Positions 10,491-23,358 of a stretch of DNA of 64,000 nt are shown one piece after another. The notes below the pieces were generated by a model. It ran no database searches. It saw only the letters and a list, made by a program, of their open reading frames with translations, and was not told where the DNA came from. The stretch covers positions 2,914,001-2,978,000 of the forward strand of contig NC_088941.1 of NCBI RefSeq assembly GCF_033473495.1, read 5' to 3'. The first letter of the stretch is position 1, and the number at the start of each line of letters is the position of its first letter. The translations under genes were made by a program, and so were the position numbers. This DNA is from Cercospora beticola (Eukaryota > Ascomycota > Dothideomycetes > Mycosphaerellales > Mycosphaerellaceae).

Positions 10491-13400
10491 ATGAAGGATA
10501 ACATCAACACGAGAGAACCCATTGCGGTCATTGGCTATTCCTACAGAGCACCAGGGACAGGCCGCAAGAATTTATGGGAGTATCTGGAGGAAGGCAAATG
10601 CGCATGGTCGAAAGTGCCAGCAGAACGATTTGACCATGATGCATTCTACAATGCCGATAAAGACAAGGCCGGCTGTATAGCCTCCAAAGGAGGCCATTTT
10701 CTCCCGGATGATGCTTACGCCTTCGAGCCTGCCTTCTTCAATCTCAGAGCAGATGAAGCTCGCCAAATGGATCCGCAACAACGCATGGCTCTTGAATGTG
10801 CCTTTGAGGCAGCCGAACATGCCGGCATCACAATCAATGAGCTTGCCGGCTCCAATACAGGCATTTTTGCTGCCAACGGAAACGTTGATACCGCTCTCGA
10901 ACTCATCGCCGATCTGCCCACGACTTCGAAATACACCGCGACTGGCACAGCCTGTTGCATGTTTGCCAATCGATTATCATATTTCCTGGATGTTGTAAGC
11001 ATGGTCTCTATAATCGTAGACGAGCAGAGCCATGCTGATTCTGAACTTCCTAGCGTGGTCCCTCCGTGGTGATTGATGCAGCATGTGCAAGCAGTTCCTC
11101 GGCACTTCACTTGGCTGTGCAGAATCTTCGGTTCGGAGAGTGCGAGTCGGCTTTCGTGGTCGCGTCCAGCTTGGCCATGACACCGGCTATGTGGGTTACT
11201 TTAGATACCATGGGGTTAGTGCCAGCAATCTCCTGCGGCACTTGTAGTTTCGCTGACCGCCGATAGTGCTCTTTCGCCTGAAGGAAGAAGCTACTCGTAC
11301 GACACAAAGGCTTCCGGCTTTGGTCGTGGTGATGGCGCAGCTTGTCTGCTGCTGAAGCCTCTTCGCAAGGCCATTCTTGACAATGATCCAATTCAGGCTA
11401 TTGTCGCAAATACAGCTTGTAATCACGGCGGAAGGACAGATGGGATCACTGTACCATCTTCGAATGCCCAAGTCAATCTCATGCGCCGTGTTCACGAAGA
11501 GATCGGCTGGAACCCCGCGGAAACGACAGTTGTTGAGGGTCATGGCACCGGGACACTGGTGGGCGATCCGATCGAGGCTCGGTCTGTAGCAACAGTCTTC
11601 GGCGCAGATCGACCACCAGGGAACCCGATATTCCTCGGCTCGATCAAATCTAATATCGGGCACGCCGAGAACGCTAGCGGGTTGCTCGCCGTAATAAAAG
11701 GGATCATGATGTTACAGCACGGCATCATTCTTCCCACAGCTGATTTCGATTCGCCCAATGCAGTGGTGGCAGACACTGGCATGCTGAAGGTGCTGAAGAG
11801 TCCACAGCCGTGGCCGCAAGACGCACCGAAAAGGGTCTGCGTCTCGAACTTCGGCTTCGGCGGAGCCAATGCCTCCGCTCTTCTTGAAGCTTATGAAACC
11901 GAGAGTCGCTCACAGCTACTGGATATCAATGGTCGTGTTGAAAACTTGGAGGTTGGCGCGGCTGTCTCATCGCTTTCCGAGCACAGCCTTGGAGGCACTG
12001 CACAAAGGCAGCTTCTATTCACGTGCTCCGCGAGGACAGAGAACAGCTTGCGTGCGTATCTTGCGTCTTTCGCAGAATACCTTGAGAATCAGGCGAAGTA
12101 TTCGCTTGAATCGTTACAGGATATTTGCTACACTCTTGGACAGCGCCGGACCCACTTTCAGCATCGAACGGCAATTCCAGCCAACAGCTTCTCGATGCTC
12201 AAAGATGAAGTCGTGCGCCTGGGAACGAGCGATGGCAAGCTTACGAAATCTAAGAAGGTCACAGTAGCCTTTGTCTTTACTGGGCAAGGCGCGCAATGGG
12301 CTCAGATGGCCACGAAACTGGAGCAGCACCCTGTATTCACTTCTACTTTGGAGCGTGCTGAGAAAGTTTTGCGAAGCTTTGGATCAACATGGCTATTACG
12401 AGAAGAACTCAACAGATCGGCCGAGGACTCGCACGTCAACGAAGCCAGCGTAAGCCAGCCTGCTTGTACTGCCGTGCAGTTGGCGCTGGTGGAACTGCTT
12501 CGCTCTTGGACTGTACTTCCGAGCATTGTCACTGGCCATTCGAGTGGGGAAATTGCAGCCGCGTATGCCGCCGGGTTCATATCATTTGAGACCGCTCTAG
12601 CACTTGCCTTTTTCAGAGGTGAAGCTGCTACGCGTGCTTCGCAGAATGATAACCTACGCGGCGCTATGATGGTCATTGGCGCAAATGTAGAGGAAGCCAC
12701 TGCACTTTTGTCGTCCTGCAGTGACTCTGGATACGCCACGATTGCTGCAATCAACAGCCCAAGCAGCATTACGTTGTCGGGAGACGTCAACGCTATCGAC
12801 GAATTACACCGAACAGCAACCTCGAGAGGTCTATTTGCCCGGAAGCTCAAAGTGGATGTTGCCTATCATTCACGGCACATGGAGTCGGTCGCAGAATCCT
12901 ACCTGGAAGATGTCAAGCCACACTATGCTAAGAAGAGCGATCACCCCACCGCGATGACCGACGTGATCTTTGTATCGTCAGTGTCCGGTCAAGTCGAGGC
13001 TGGAGATGCGATCGATCCGTCTTACTGGGTGAGGAATCTTCTCCAACCTGTGCGCCTGGTTTCCGCCATTGAAACAATGTTCTCGGAAGCTGTCACATCG
13101 CGCGTACCTGCTCCGAACATCGTGGTCGAAGTTGGACCCCACCCGGCACTCAAAGGACCCTTCGAGCAAACACTGGATGCTCTGGAAAATTCTCAGGCTT
13201 CAGCCAACGTGACCTACATGCCGACCCTGACCAGGGGAACAGAATCTAACGATGCAGTTATGGCATTTGCAGCACTTGCTTTCACCAACGGAATCAGTCT
13301 CGATCTGGCCTCTGTCAACCAAACCGATGCTGGCGAGTGTCATGTGGTTACCGACTTGCCTCGATACGAATGGGACAAATCTGAGAGATATGCCCATGTT

Positions 13401-16400
13401 TCACGTACAACGAAACATTCAAGACGACCAGGAAACGCATATCACGCGCTGCTCGGATGGGCAAGTCCACACAATGAAGGAAAGTCTCGGTCTTTTCGAC
13501 AAGTCTTCACACTGGACGAGATGCCCTGGCTGAGAGGTCATCGTATCGCAGGCGAGGTCCTCTTCCCCATGACCGGCTACCTTGCGCTTGCATTCGAGGC
13601 AGTGCGCAGTGTCAGCCCCAACACTGCGGTAGGCGCTTTCGTCGTGCGAGAGTTTCATGCCAAGCGTGGATTGCAGATTGCGGAAGAAGAGCCAATTGAC
13701 CTAACGACCAAAGTCACCCCATTTGCGGTTGGACCCAACACTTTGTCAAACACTTGGTGGACCTTTGAGGTCATGACATGGGCCGACAAGCAAGGATGGA
13801 TCGTGCACGCTCAGGGCCAAGTCAGCGTCGAGTCCTCTACAGAGATCAACAACCCGGACAGCGCGGCATCTGCGAAGCTCCTGCATCGTGACGACCTGCA
13901 AGCTATTGACACGGACAGTGCGTACAAAACGATGAGAGGCGTAGGTCTGGACTACGGGCCTGGCTTTGCGCTCATCACCCAGGTCGCCTGGTCGGACGAT
14001 ACTGCAGTATTCGAGATCCAGATGAAAGATCTGGATATGTCTATACCTTCGGATTCCGACTTCAATCTGGCAACTAGTATCGCAACGAGCGACAATTTGC
14101 TACATGGTACCGGACTGTTGAAGACATTGAACGGAGACATGCAGGGATTGATCCCTGTGTATTGTCGACAGTTGAGGATATTCGACAAGGTGCCTGTCAC
14201 TGAGTCCTCCAAGATTACAGTTGTCACTCGTCTCATCAGCGAAGACAAGAAGCTTGGCAGTCTTACTTCCTGCACGACCGCTTTTGCGCATGTCAACGGC
14301 TCTCTCACGCCTGTGGCAGAGCTCCTCCATTTGACCTCGAGACATAATTCTGGAGTCAAGCGAAATCCATTCCTCGGCGATGGGAAAGCCGAGACGTACA
14401 AGTGGGATCTTGCACCTCTTCAGCCAGCTCTGCCGCAGGCGAGCAAATCCGGACCGAGCATCTCAATCACTGTCAGTGGCGTTCTGCGAGACGACGCGGA
14501 GCAAGATTTCGCCAAAAATGTATCCGATCGTCTGAGAGAACTTCCTGGATACGACGCCCGCATCGTGCCATATCATGGCTTCGTTGCAGATGAAAGCTCC
14601 TACTTCATGTTCATCGATAACGGATCTCAGAGTATCACGAGAACGTTCGACGAGAAGTCTTTCGAGACGATGCGACAGCTGCTTCTGGGCAGCGCGGGCA
14701 TCATTTGGGTCATGCCAGAGCACAGTAGGCCAGAAGCACACACCATGATAGGCTTCCTTAGAAGTTTACGTCTCGAGGATGCTCCAAGGCCTCTGTTGCT
14801 CATAAGAGACGTAAGCATCGACGACGCAGGCGTTGAGGCAATTGCAAGTGTTGCTGGTCGACTGTCTGGCACTGATGCGGCAAAGCATTCGGAGCAGGAG
14901 TTCGTTCTGTCGGGCGGCGAGCTCCTCGTTCCTCGACTGGTTCCGACCCCTAATGCTGCGGAGCTTCTTGGATTTGAGGAGAAAGAGGTCGAGAAGCGGA
15001 TTCAGGCACTCGATGAAAGTGGCGAGATGTCGATCAAAGACACTGTCCAAATGACAGTCGACTCCGTCGGCAGCCTCGATTCCATCTACTTCCGCCGCGT
15101 TGACCTGCTCGCTCAAGAACTTGGCGATGACGAGATTATTGTCAAGGTAGAGGCAGTGGGCGTCAATTTCCGCGATCTTCTGCTTGTACTTGGCTCGCTC
15201 CCATGGCACGAGCCAGGTCTCGAGGGAGCTGGCACGGTGGCAATGGTTGGCCGCAATGTGACATCTTTCAAACCTGGAGATCGTGTGTTCTACTCGTCCA
15301 TGCAAGGTGGATTTGCAAATTACGTCCGCATGTCGCATTTGTATGCCGGAAAGCTCTCGGATCGTTGGACCTTTGCACAGGGTGCGACGCTCTCTGTCGC
15401 GTACAGCACCGCTATCTGGTGTCTGGAAGACGTTGCTCGCCTTCAATCGGGAGAATCCGTTCTGATCCATGCTGCGACTGGCGCAGCCGGGCAAGCTTGT
15501 ATCGCCATCGCGAAATTGCTCGGTGCCAACATCTTCGCGACAGCCGGCACTACAGCAAAGAGGCTGTTCCTGCACGAGACTCTGGGCATACCAGAAGAGA
15601 ACATCTTCTCCAGCCGAACGCCAGAGTTCCATGACCAAATCCTACTTGCAACCGGCGGGAAAGGTGTAGATGTAGTCGTGAACTCTCTCAGTGGAGAGCT
15701 GCTCGAACGCACCTTGGATATCGTTGCCGAATTTGGCAGGTTCGTGGAGATTGGAAAGAAAGACATCCTCGACAACAACTACATGGGACTCCGCACATTT
15801 GAACGTTGCATCTCTTTCACGAGCGTCGATTTGAGGCAGAGGCTGCTCAAGCGCCCGCAAGAAGCTCAACGATTCCTCGCAAGCATAACAGAGAGACTTG
15901 AGTCAGGTGGTATCAGCCCGATTGCTGGTACTGAGGTCCCTCTTTCTGATGTTGCGTCCGGACTGCGGAAGTTGCAGACAGGTGACAATATTGGAAAGGT
16001 CGTGGTCAAAGTATCACCGACTGATACCGTTCTCGCGGAGCCTCCTGGAGCTGGCGGAAAGCTATTGACTGACAAGGTGACCTATGTGATCACTGGTGGC
16101 ACGGGAGGAATTGGCCGCTCGCTGGCATTGTGGATGCTCGAGCATGGAGCGAAACACATTGTCTTGCTAGGCAGGAGTGGATCCTCAAGGCCTGAGATTG
16201 CCGAACTGACGCGGAAGCACCCTGGTGTTCGAGCTGTTGCATGCGATGTGGCCAGCAGAGCAAGCCTTGAAGAGGCGTTGAAGAGCCTTCACGACTTGCC
16301 TCCCGTTCGAGGCGTAATCCACGGAGCGTTGTATCTTCGGGTAAGTCACCAAGATTGGGGACATGCAATGCTAAATGAACTGCTACTAATGACATCGCAC

Positions 16401-17230
16401 AGGACGCCTTGCTTACGAACACGACTTTCGACGACTGGCAAAAGGTCTCTGCGCCCAAGATCGACGCTGCTTGGCATCTGCATGAGCTGCTGCCTCAACT
16501 TGAGTTCTTCATTTCTCTGGCATCCATCACTGGCGTGACAGGAAATGCTGGACAGAGCATTTACGGAGGTACAACGGTAAAACTCACTCTTAACCATTGC
16601 CCCTGCGCGGAAGTTTGGCTGACTAGATCGATCTAGACCTTCTTGGAAGCATTTTCGGCGTACCGAAGAGAGCAAGGACTCCCAGCGATCTCGATCCAGC
16701 TCCCTATGATTGAAGACGCGGGCTATGCACTAGATAACGGAATGACTAAGTCTATGCGCGAGAATACGGGCGTTTGGCTGCAGATGCCGCAGATCGAACA
16801 CCTCGTCGAAGAAGCTATCATCGCATGCAAGACCGGCCAGTACGATGAAGCCGTCCGAGCTACCGCTTTTGTGCGAGATCAGCAATCTCCAGATATGTCT
16901 GCGATTGGCGAGCGGTTGCACATGTACTCTGCTCTGCGTCAACAAGACAATGCGGCGGCTGCCACGCAAGGCTTGAGCAAGTATAGTGATGCTGAATCGT
17001 TCTTGCCGGCATTGATGGAGCGAGTTGCAACGCTGGCAGTGATGGATGCTGACGAAGTCGATCCTGATACTGATCTCGTCGAGTACAGTTTGGACTCTTT
17101 GGTTACTGTTGAGCTGCGGAACTGGATACGACGAGAGACGGGTCACGAAGTGGCTCTGAACCAAGTTCTCACCATGCCGAACCTCAGGGCATTGGCGGAA
17201 TTTGTGTTTTCACCTGGGAGTGCTTCGTAG
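10491..17230 (+). CDS. Highly reducing type I polyketide synthase (KS-AT-DH-ER-KR-ACP)
   Basis: Five exons were modelled: 10491-10994, 11054-11214, 11267-16340, 16403-16576 and 16637-17230. The four GT-AG introns are 52-62 nt and keep phase, giving 2,168 residues. KS: active Cys179 in DAACASS, His314 in EGHGTGT, His354 in KSNIGH. AT: GHSSGE, Ser647. DH: HRIAGEVLFP, His980. ER: about 1490-1800, with the GAAGQACIAIAKLLGA nucleotide loop. KR: about 1826-2030, GGTGGIG. ACP: DSL, Ser2125, about 40 residues before the stop. There is no methyltransferase domain and no thioesterase, reductase or condensation domain at the end, so the product must be released or transferred by another protein. The start is the first ATG before the KS; an upstream in-frame GTG is not used in fungi. 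Activity is expected to be iterative and to give a reduced acyl chain. Confidence 0.93.
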
Positions 17231-17841
17231 TAAGCTGCCGTGAGCAGCCTGTAAGAGTTTGAAAGGCATAAAGAACTTGTAGATAATGAGAAACGTCCTC
17301 AGTCTCGATTAATGTTCTCCTTCACTTTCCGTCAACTGTTCGCTTGATGAGGCCCTGCTTTCCGCACTTATCGTAGGTGGAATGGCCTCGTCATCGCTGT
17401 ATGGTCCCAAGTATGCCAGTGTTCATCGGCGGCTTGTCACGGTGCTTTAAGGCCGTACATGTGCTTCGATGCCTTGTCATCCATAGTCTTGGCGTAATGC
17501 ATGGGCGAACGGATCTTCGTTGTTCCGAGTGTTGCCTTCCATGTCTGTAGACTGCTCGTCTCCAACAAGCACATTTCGAGCCTGCACCAACACTGTTCAA
17601 CGCTCTTCTCCAGCCAACCTCAACAACATGTGGCATCAGAACTGCTATACTTTCTGTTCGAGAAGCTCGGTGACTGCGCGAGAAAGGCTTGACTCTGGCT
17701 GAGAATAGCACGCCCCGTGAAGATGTATCACATAATAGCCCGAAAACACCGGGGACACAATGAAGTCTCCAGGAGAGTCTCATAGACTACTGCTTGCGGC
17801 CCCGCAGCGTCGCATGTCATCCACGATACTCATGCAGAGCA
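17231..17841. other. Intergenic, PKS 3' end to transporter
   Basis: This 611-bp gap has no supported gene. It should hold the PKS 3' UTR and the transporter promoter. A five-codon upstream ORF starts at 17832 and its stop codon lies just inside the transporter coding sequence, overlapping its start codon at 17842. Confidence 0.5.
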
Positions 17842-20800
17842 ATGGGTGAAACACATTCTGGATTCACTCCAGGCGAGATCGACGGCCACGAACTCGAAGT
17901 GCTAGGCGACAAAACTGGAGATACGCAAGTACGTATCGCAGACGAAGATGTGGCAAAGTCCAGCAAAGATACGAAGAAGGAGGATCCCCAAGGTGGCATG
18001 AGATACTACTGGGTATGTTCTTCGATGATTCTCTCCACTCTAGATACTAAACGCGAACCCATCAGCGAGTATTCGGATATGCCACAGCCTGGGATACCAT
18101 CTTCTATACCATTGCAATCCTCGCATCCATCGCCCTGGGAGCCATCGGCCCACTCATGACAATAGTCTTCGGCCGCTTCATCACGAAATTCAACGACTTC
18201 GTTTCCGCGCAAAATTCCGCAAACCAATTCCTCCAAGATGTCGACCAAGCGACCGCCATGCTCGCCGGCCTTTTTGCTGCAAAATTCGCACTGGCATATC
18301 TCGCAAACTTACTTATCAGCATCGCCGCAACACATGTGACCTGTGCTCTCCGGGCAGACTACCTCCGCAAAACTCTCAGCCAAGAGATCGCGCTTTTCGA
18401 TAGAGAACAGCAGTCCGTGGCAACGCATTTGACGAGCAGCGGCGATACGATCAATCTTGGAATCGGAGAGAAGTTATCGTCGTTAATTCAAGGTCTGGCA
18501 GTGTTCTTCGCCGCCATCGTAGTGGCTCTCACTGTGAGTTGGAAACTCGCACTCATCACGCTAAGTTTAATCCCAGCATGGTTCATCATCGTCGGCTTCG
18601 CCATCTCCAAGGATACTAAAATCGAAGCTGCGAGTCAGCAAGCACTTTCCCAAGCGACGAACGTTGCGCAGGACGCGTTTGGACTTATCAAGACTGTGCG
18701 GGCTTTTGGTGCTGAGCAGAAATTACTGGCCAAGCATAATGATCTTCTGGATGCTGCGAATGAAGCCGGACGCAGGAAACCACTGATTTATGGGATTCTC
18801 TATTCTTCTCAGGCTTTTATCGTGTCTTGCATATTCGTGTTGGCTTTCTGGCAAGGCTATGAATTGTACGAAAGCGGCGATATTGGATCCAGCGGACCGG
18901 TGTTTACTGTTCTGCTTTCAGTCTGCATGGCAAACGGTGCCATTCAACAAATCGGACCTCAACAGCAAGCTGTCGCGAATGCTAGTACAGCAGCAAAAGC
19001 CCTCTTTCAGACAATCGACAGACCTTCACTTCTGGATCCATTATCAGAATCCGGCCAAAGATGTATGCAACAAGGTCAAATCGAAATCAAAAATCTTACA
19101 TTCGCGTATCCTCAACGACCAGAGATCAAAGTACTAAAGGATCTCAACCTCTTCATCCCAGCTCGTAAAACCACAGCCCTGGTCGGCCCAAGCGGCTGCG
19201 GAAAATCCACCCTCATCGCCCTCCTCGAACGCTTCTACGAAATCCCGTCATCCTCCTCACCAGACCAAGCAGGCTCAATAACCCTCGACGGAATCCCCCT
19301 CTCTCAATACAACACCCGCTACCTCCGCAGCAACATCGGTCTCGTCCAACAAGAACCTACTCTCTTCTCCGGAACTGTATTTGAAAACGTCGCAATGGGT
19401 TTCACAAATAAACAACAAAACCTTCCATTTCAGACTCAGAGGGAAATAGTACAAGATGCCTGTCGACAATCTAACGCGCACGGTTTCATCATGGATTTAC
19501 CAAGAGGGTATGCTACGAATATTGGGGAGAAGGGTGCGATGTTAAGTGGTGGACAGAGGCAAAGGATTGCGATCGCGAGAGCGGTTGTGTCGAATCCGAG
19601 GATCTTGTTGTTGGATGAGGCGACGAGTGCGTTGGATCCGGGGACGGAAAAAGTAGTGCAAGCTGCGTTGGAGAGCGTGATGAAGGGGAGGACGACGGTT
19701 GTTATCGCGCATAGGTTGGCGACGGTGAGGAATGCGGATAAGATTGTGGTGTTTGGGGAGGGGAAGGTGCTAGAGGAGGGGAGTCATGGGGAGTTGATGA
19801 GGAGGGAGAATGGGAAGTATGCGGGGATGGTTAGGGCGCAGGATTTGGGTGGTTCGGTTTCGGTTGGAGGACTGAAGGAGGAGGAGGATGAGAGGAAACG
19901 GCGGCTGAGCAATGAGATGTTTTCGTTGCAAGATTTGTTGGATTATCATCAGACTGGATCGAGGATGAGCTTCGACAGCGATAGCAAGGGGAGCTACGAG
20001 AGTGATGAAAAAGATGATGATGTCGAGGAAAAAGAAGATGTCGACGACATGGAACTGGAACGGCAAGACATCCATTCATATGCCACCTGCAACCGGACCT
20101 CAAGAGACTTTACACGCGCCCGACCCGAACTCTCAACTCCCCGCGTCACATCCGAAGGCCTCAAACACTCCCTCCTCAAATGTTTCTTCCTCATGCTCAA
20201 AGAAAACCGCCCTTCCCACTGGCACCACTACCTCATCCTCTCCTTCGGCGCAGCAATCGGCGGAGCCGTAAACCCAATCCAAGCGATCCTCTTCTCCAAA
20301 CTCAACGATGCCTTTGTCTTGCCAGAAAAGGAAGGTCAACGACAAGCGACTTTCTCCGCACTCGTTTTTCTCGCCATGGCGTTCGCCACAGCCATAAGCT
20401 ATTTCTGCGTAGGCTACACCTGCCATATCATCGGTCAACGACTCGCGACAAAGTATCGTCGGGAACTACTGGATCGGTATTTACGCATGGATCAAGAATT
20501 CTTCGATCTACATCATGTTGCGAATTTGACGACGAAATTGAATGATGTTCCGGCTGCGATTCGAGAGCTCTTGTCGTCGAGTATGGTTGTGATTTCCATC
20601 GTCCTGGTGAGCTTGGTCGCTTCTAGTATTCTAGGTATAGTCTGGGGCTGGAAACTCGGACTTGTTCTGGTCTTTGGCGGTCTCCCAATTTTGATTGGCG
20701 CTGGCTATGTGAAGATCCGGTGCGAGAATCAATACGAGGAACAGAATGCGAAGCATTTTGCGAATAGTGCTGCGTTGGCGATTGAATCTACTGCGGCTAT

Positions 20801-21929
20801 CCGGACGATTGCGTCGTTGACGATGGAGCCACAGGTGATGGATCAATACAACGCGGCTGTGCGGAAGGATGCGATGAAGTCGATTCGGTACTTCGTCTTT
20901 GCTACGGCACCGTATGCTTTGTCGCAGTCGTTGGAGTATTTGATCATCGCTCTCGGATTCTGGTATGGGTCTCGTCTTGTGGCCAGACGCGAGTACACGA
21001 CACAGCAGTTCATGGTCGTCTTCACAGCGATCATCTTTGCCGGACAAGCTGCCGCGGCGTTCTTCTCGTTCAGTAGCTCGCTGGCCAAAGCTCGATCTGC
21101 GGTCAATTACATCCTTTGGCTACGCACGGTTGAGAGCCAGATTCGGGAGACTTCGATCAACATGGGTAAAGGATCCTCTGGAAGCCAAGCAGAAGTGAAG
21201 TTCGATGGCGTGGAATTTCGATATCGAAAACGGCCGACTGTGTCTGTTCTCAAGGGGATGAACTTCAGGATAGAGTCTGGTCAGTACGCGGCATTCGTGG
21301 GACCTTCGGGCTGCGGCAAGAGCACAGTCATCAGCCTCATCCAAAGATTCTACGATCCGTTATCAGGCCAGATAATGCTGAATGGGCAGGGAGTATCAGC
21401 CATGTCGCCTCACCTGTACCGCAAGCATATATCGCTCGTGCAGCAGGAGCCGGGATTGTTTCAAGGGTCCATTCGGGATAACGTCACGATTGGCCTCGAC
21501 GAAGAGGTATCCGACGATCGTGTGCGAGAAGCACTTCGCATGGCAAATTGTCTTGACTTTGTCAGCTCATTGCCCGAAGGGCTGGAGACTGCATGCGGCG
21601 GAGGTGGAAGTCAGATGTCTGGTGGACAGAGACAGCGAATATCGATAGCGCGAGCGCTGATCCGGAGACCGCAATTGCTTCTTCTTGACGAGGCTACATC
21701 TGCACTGGACACGCAGAGCGAAAGAATTGTCCAGGAGTCTCTGGAGAGTGCCAGATTAGGGCGAACGGTCGTGGCTGTTGCTCACCGGCTGAGTACAGTT
21801 CGCAATGCGAATGTGATTTTCGTGGTCGGTGAGGGGAAGATTGTCGAGTGTGGTTCTCATGAGGAACTTCTTCGAGCCAAAGGGTTGTATTATGCCATGT
21901 GCCAGGCCCAGTCCATCGGCTTAGAATAG
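17842..21929 (+). CDS. ABC transporter, ABCB/MDR full-size (TMD-NBD-TMD-NBD)
   Basis: Exons are 17842-18012 and 18066-21929. A 53-nt intron (gtatgt...cag) falls at phase 0 between YYW and RVFGYATAWD, giving 1,344 residues. Both halves have six-helix membrane regions. NBD1 has Walker A GPSGCGKST near residue 430, signature LSGGQRQRIAIARA, Walker B ILLLDEATSALD and H-loop AHRLATVR. NBD2 has Walker A near 1136, MSGGQRQRISIARA, LLLLDEATSALD and AHRLSTVR, so both ATP sites look intact. A strongly acidic linker (about 640-700) joins the halves. The family exports lipophilic compounds and a-factor-like peptides across the plasma membrane. Placed next to the PKS/NRPS pair, it is the likely exporter or self-protection pump (inference). 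It is transcribed in the same direction as the PKS. Confidence 0.95.
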
Positions 21930-23358
21930 AGAAACCAGTTCCTTTCGTAACAGAGGAATACACTTCGTGGCTGTTCCATTTCAACTCCTTTTCAAGAGCC
22001 TGCTTTGGCAGTTACTGGAAATGGTCGCCTGCTGAGTGTGGTGATCTTCCTGTTGCTGCATGGGCCCACCTCACTGTTGATCACAAAGGCTGAACGAGAG
22101 CGGCAGAAAGAAGGACACGTCTGAGAATGTGAAATGACCCACGTAGACTCGTACCGCTATGGTTTGTGCAGGTTCGCGGGTCGCCATATACTCACTGGTG
22201 TTACTGAGACAGATCAACGGGTGTGAAGAGACGATGAAGCCGCTCAGAATCCCGGTCTGGCGACGATGGGAGGGAGGGCTTCTCGATCGCTTCGACGCAC
22301 GATCACTTGCATCAGAGATCTCATGCTGTTGTTGACTTCGGCGGATGCCGTTCGAAACGTCCTCGGTGCTCCGCACGCCTTCGAATCTCGTTCTGTGGCC
22401 CAGTACAATGGGGCGCCGCGTCAGAATAACGGCTTCTTCACACTCGAATCTCGGCTGCCAAAAGACTGCACGTCACGAAGGCTGCTGTCAGCCTGTCAGC
22501 GATGTTTGCCCGACGCCTCGTCACGTGGAGTATGCCGCGGGCCGACATGTTCCTCTGCCTGGGCACTGTCACGCGACATGGACGTCCGCATCCGACAGGA
22601 GCAGAAGCAGCGATATACGGATCTGCGGTTGCGCCGTTTGATGGCATAAATGAGGCAATTCGCAGGCTGTGGGCGGCGGTGAGGGAAGTGTTTCAGCTCA
22701 CCGACCAGACGGAGGCGAGTGACGCTGGGCGTTAGCGGGCATCGCGCTGCAGTAGGCGATTCGTATAGACGTGCAATGAACAGACAGCAGGAAGCAGAGA
22801 ATGGGCGGTAGTTGTCGTCGTCGCCGGTTGTTCTCAATCTCGGGTGGTGTTGTTGCGGATGCGGTTTGCGGATGGGATGGGCTTATCGCTCTCTCCACGT
22901 GTCGCAATGTTGCCAAGGCCGCTGCCCGATGCGCTGTCATGAATTGAATTCCAACCGACACTGACACGCGTGAATGAGACTGTTAAGGCATCTAACTTAG
23001 GGCGCAAATTGTACACGTCACACGATTGCCGCACGAGCTGCTCCTTCTTGTCGTAGTCACCGCGCTTGCCTCGCCCTTTTGCCTGCTTGCCTTGCCTCCG
23101 CGCCTCGTGCCTGCCTTGCCGTCAAATCAACAATCAAATCACGGCGCGGCGCTTGCCTGCAGCTGCCCTTCCCTTCCGCACCAGCATCGGCCCAGCTGCC
23201 ACCCAGCTCCACTTCTTTTTCTATTTCCAACCTCGCGACACGCCCCGGAATCCTACCCACCCAAAACACCAGCCCACCGACACCGACAACACATCTTAAC
23301 ACCACCACCCCGCCGCACCTCTTCTCTTTCCAGAGGACTGCTGCTGCTGCCACACATC
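21930..23358. other. Intergenic, transporter to casein kinase I
   Basis: No gene is supported in these 1,429 bases. The last roughly 300 bases before the kinase ATG are C- and CT-rich, as in fungal housekeeping promoters and 5' leaders. This is the likely right boundary of the biosynthetic cluster, because the next gene is housekeeping. Confidence 0.5.

Noticed and set aside
14766..15638. Minus-strand 290-codon frame
   Set aside because: It is antisense to the ER domain of the PKS and has no protein-like features.
19770..20438. Minus-strand frames of 80-101 codons
   Set aside because: They are shadows of the transporter's acidic linker and second membrane domain.
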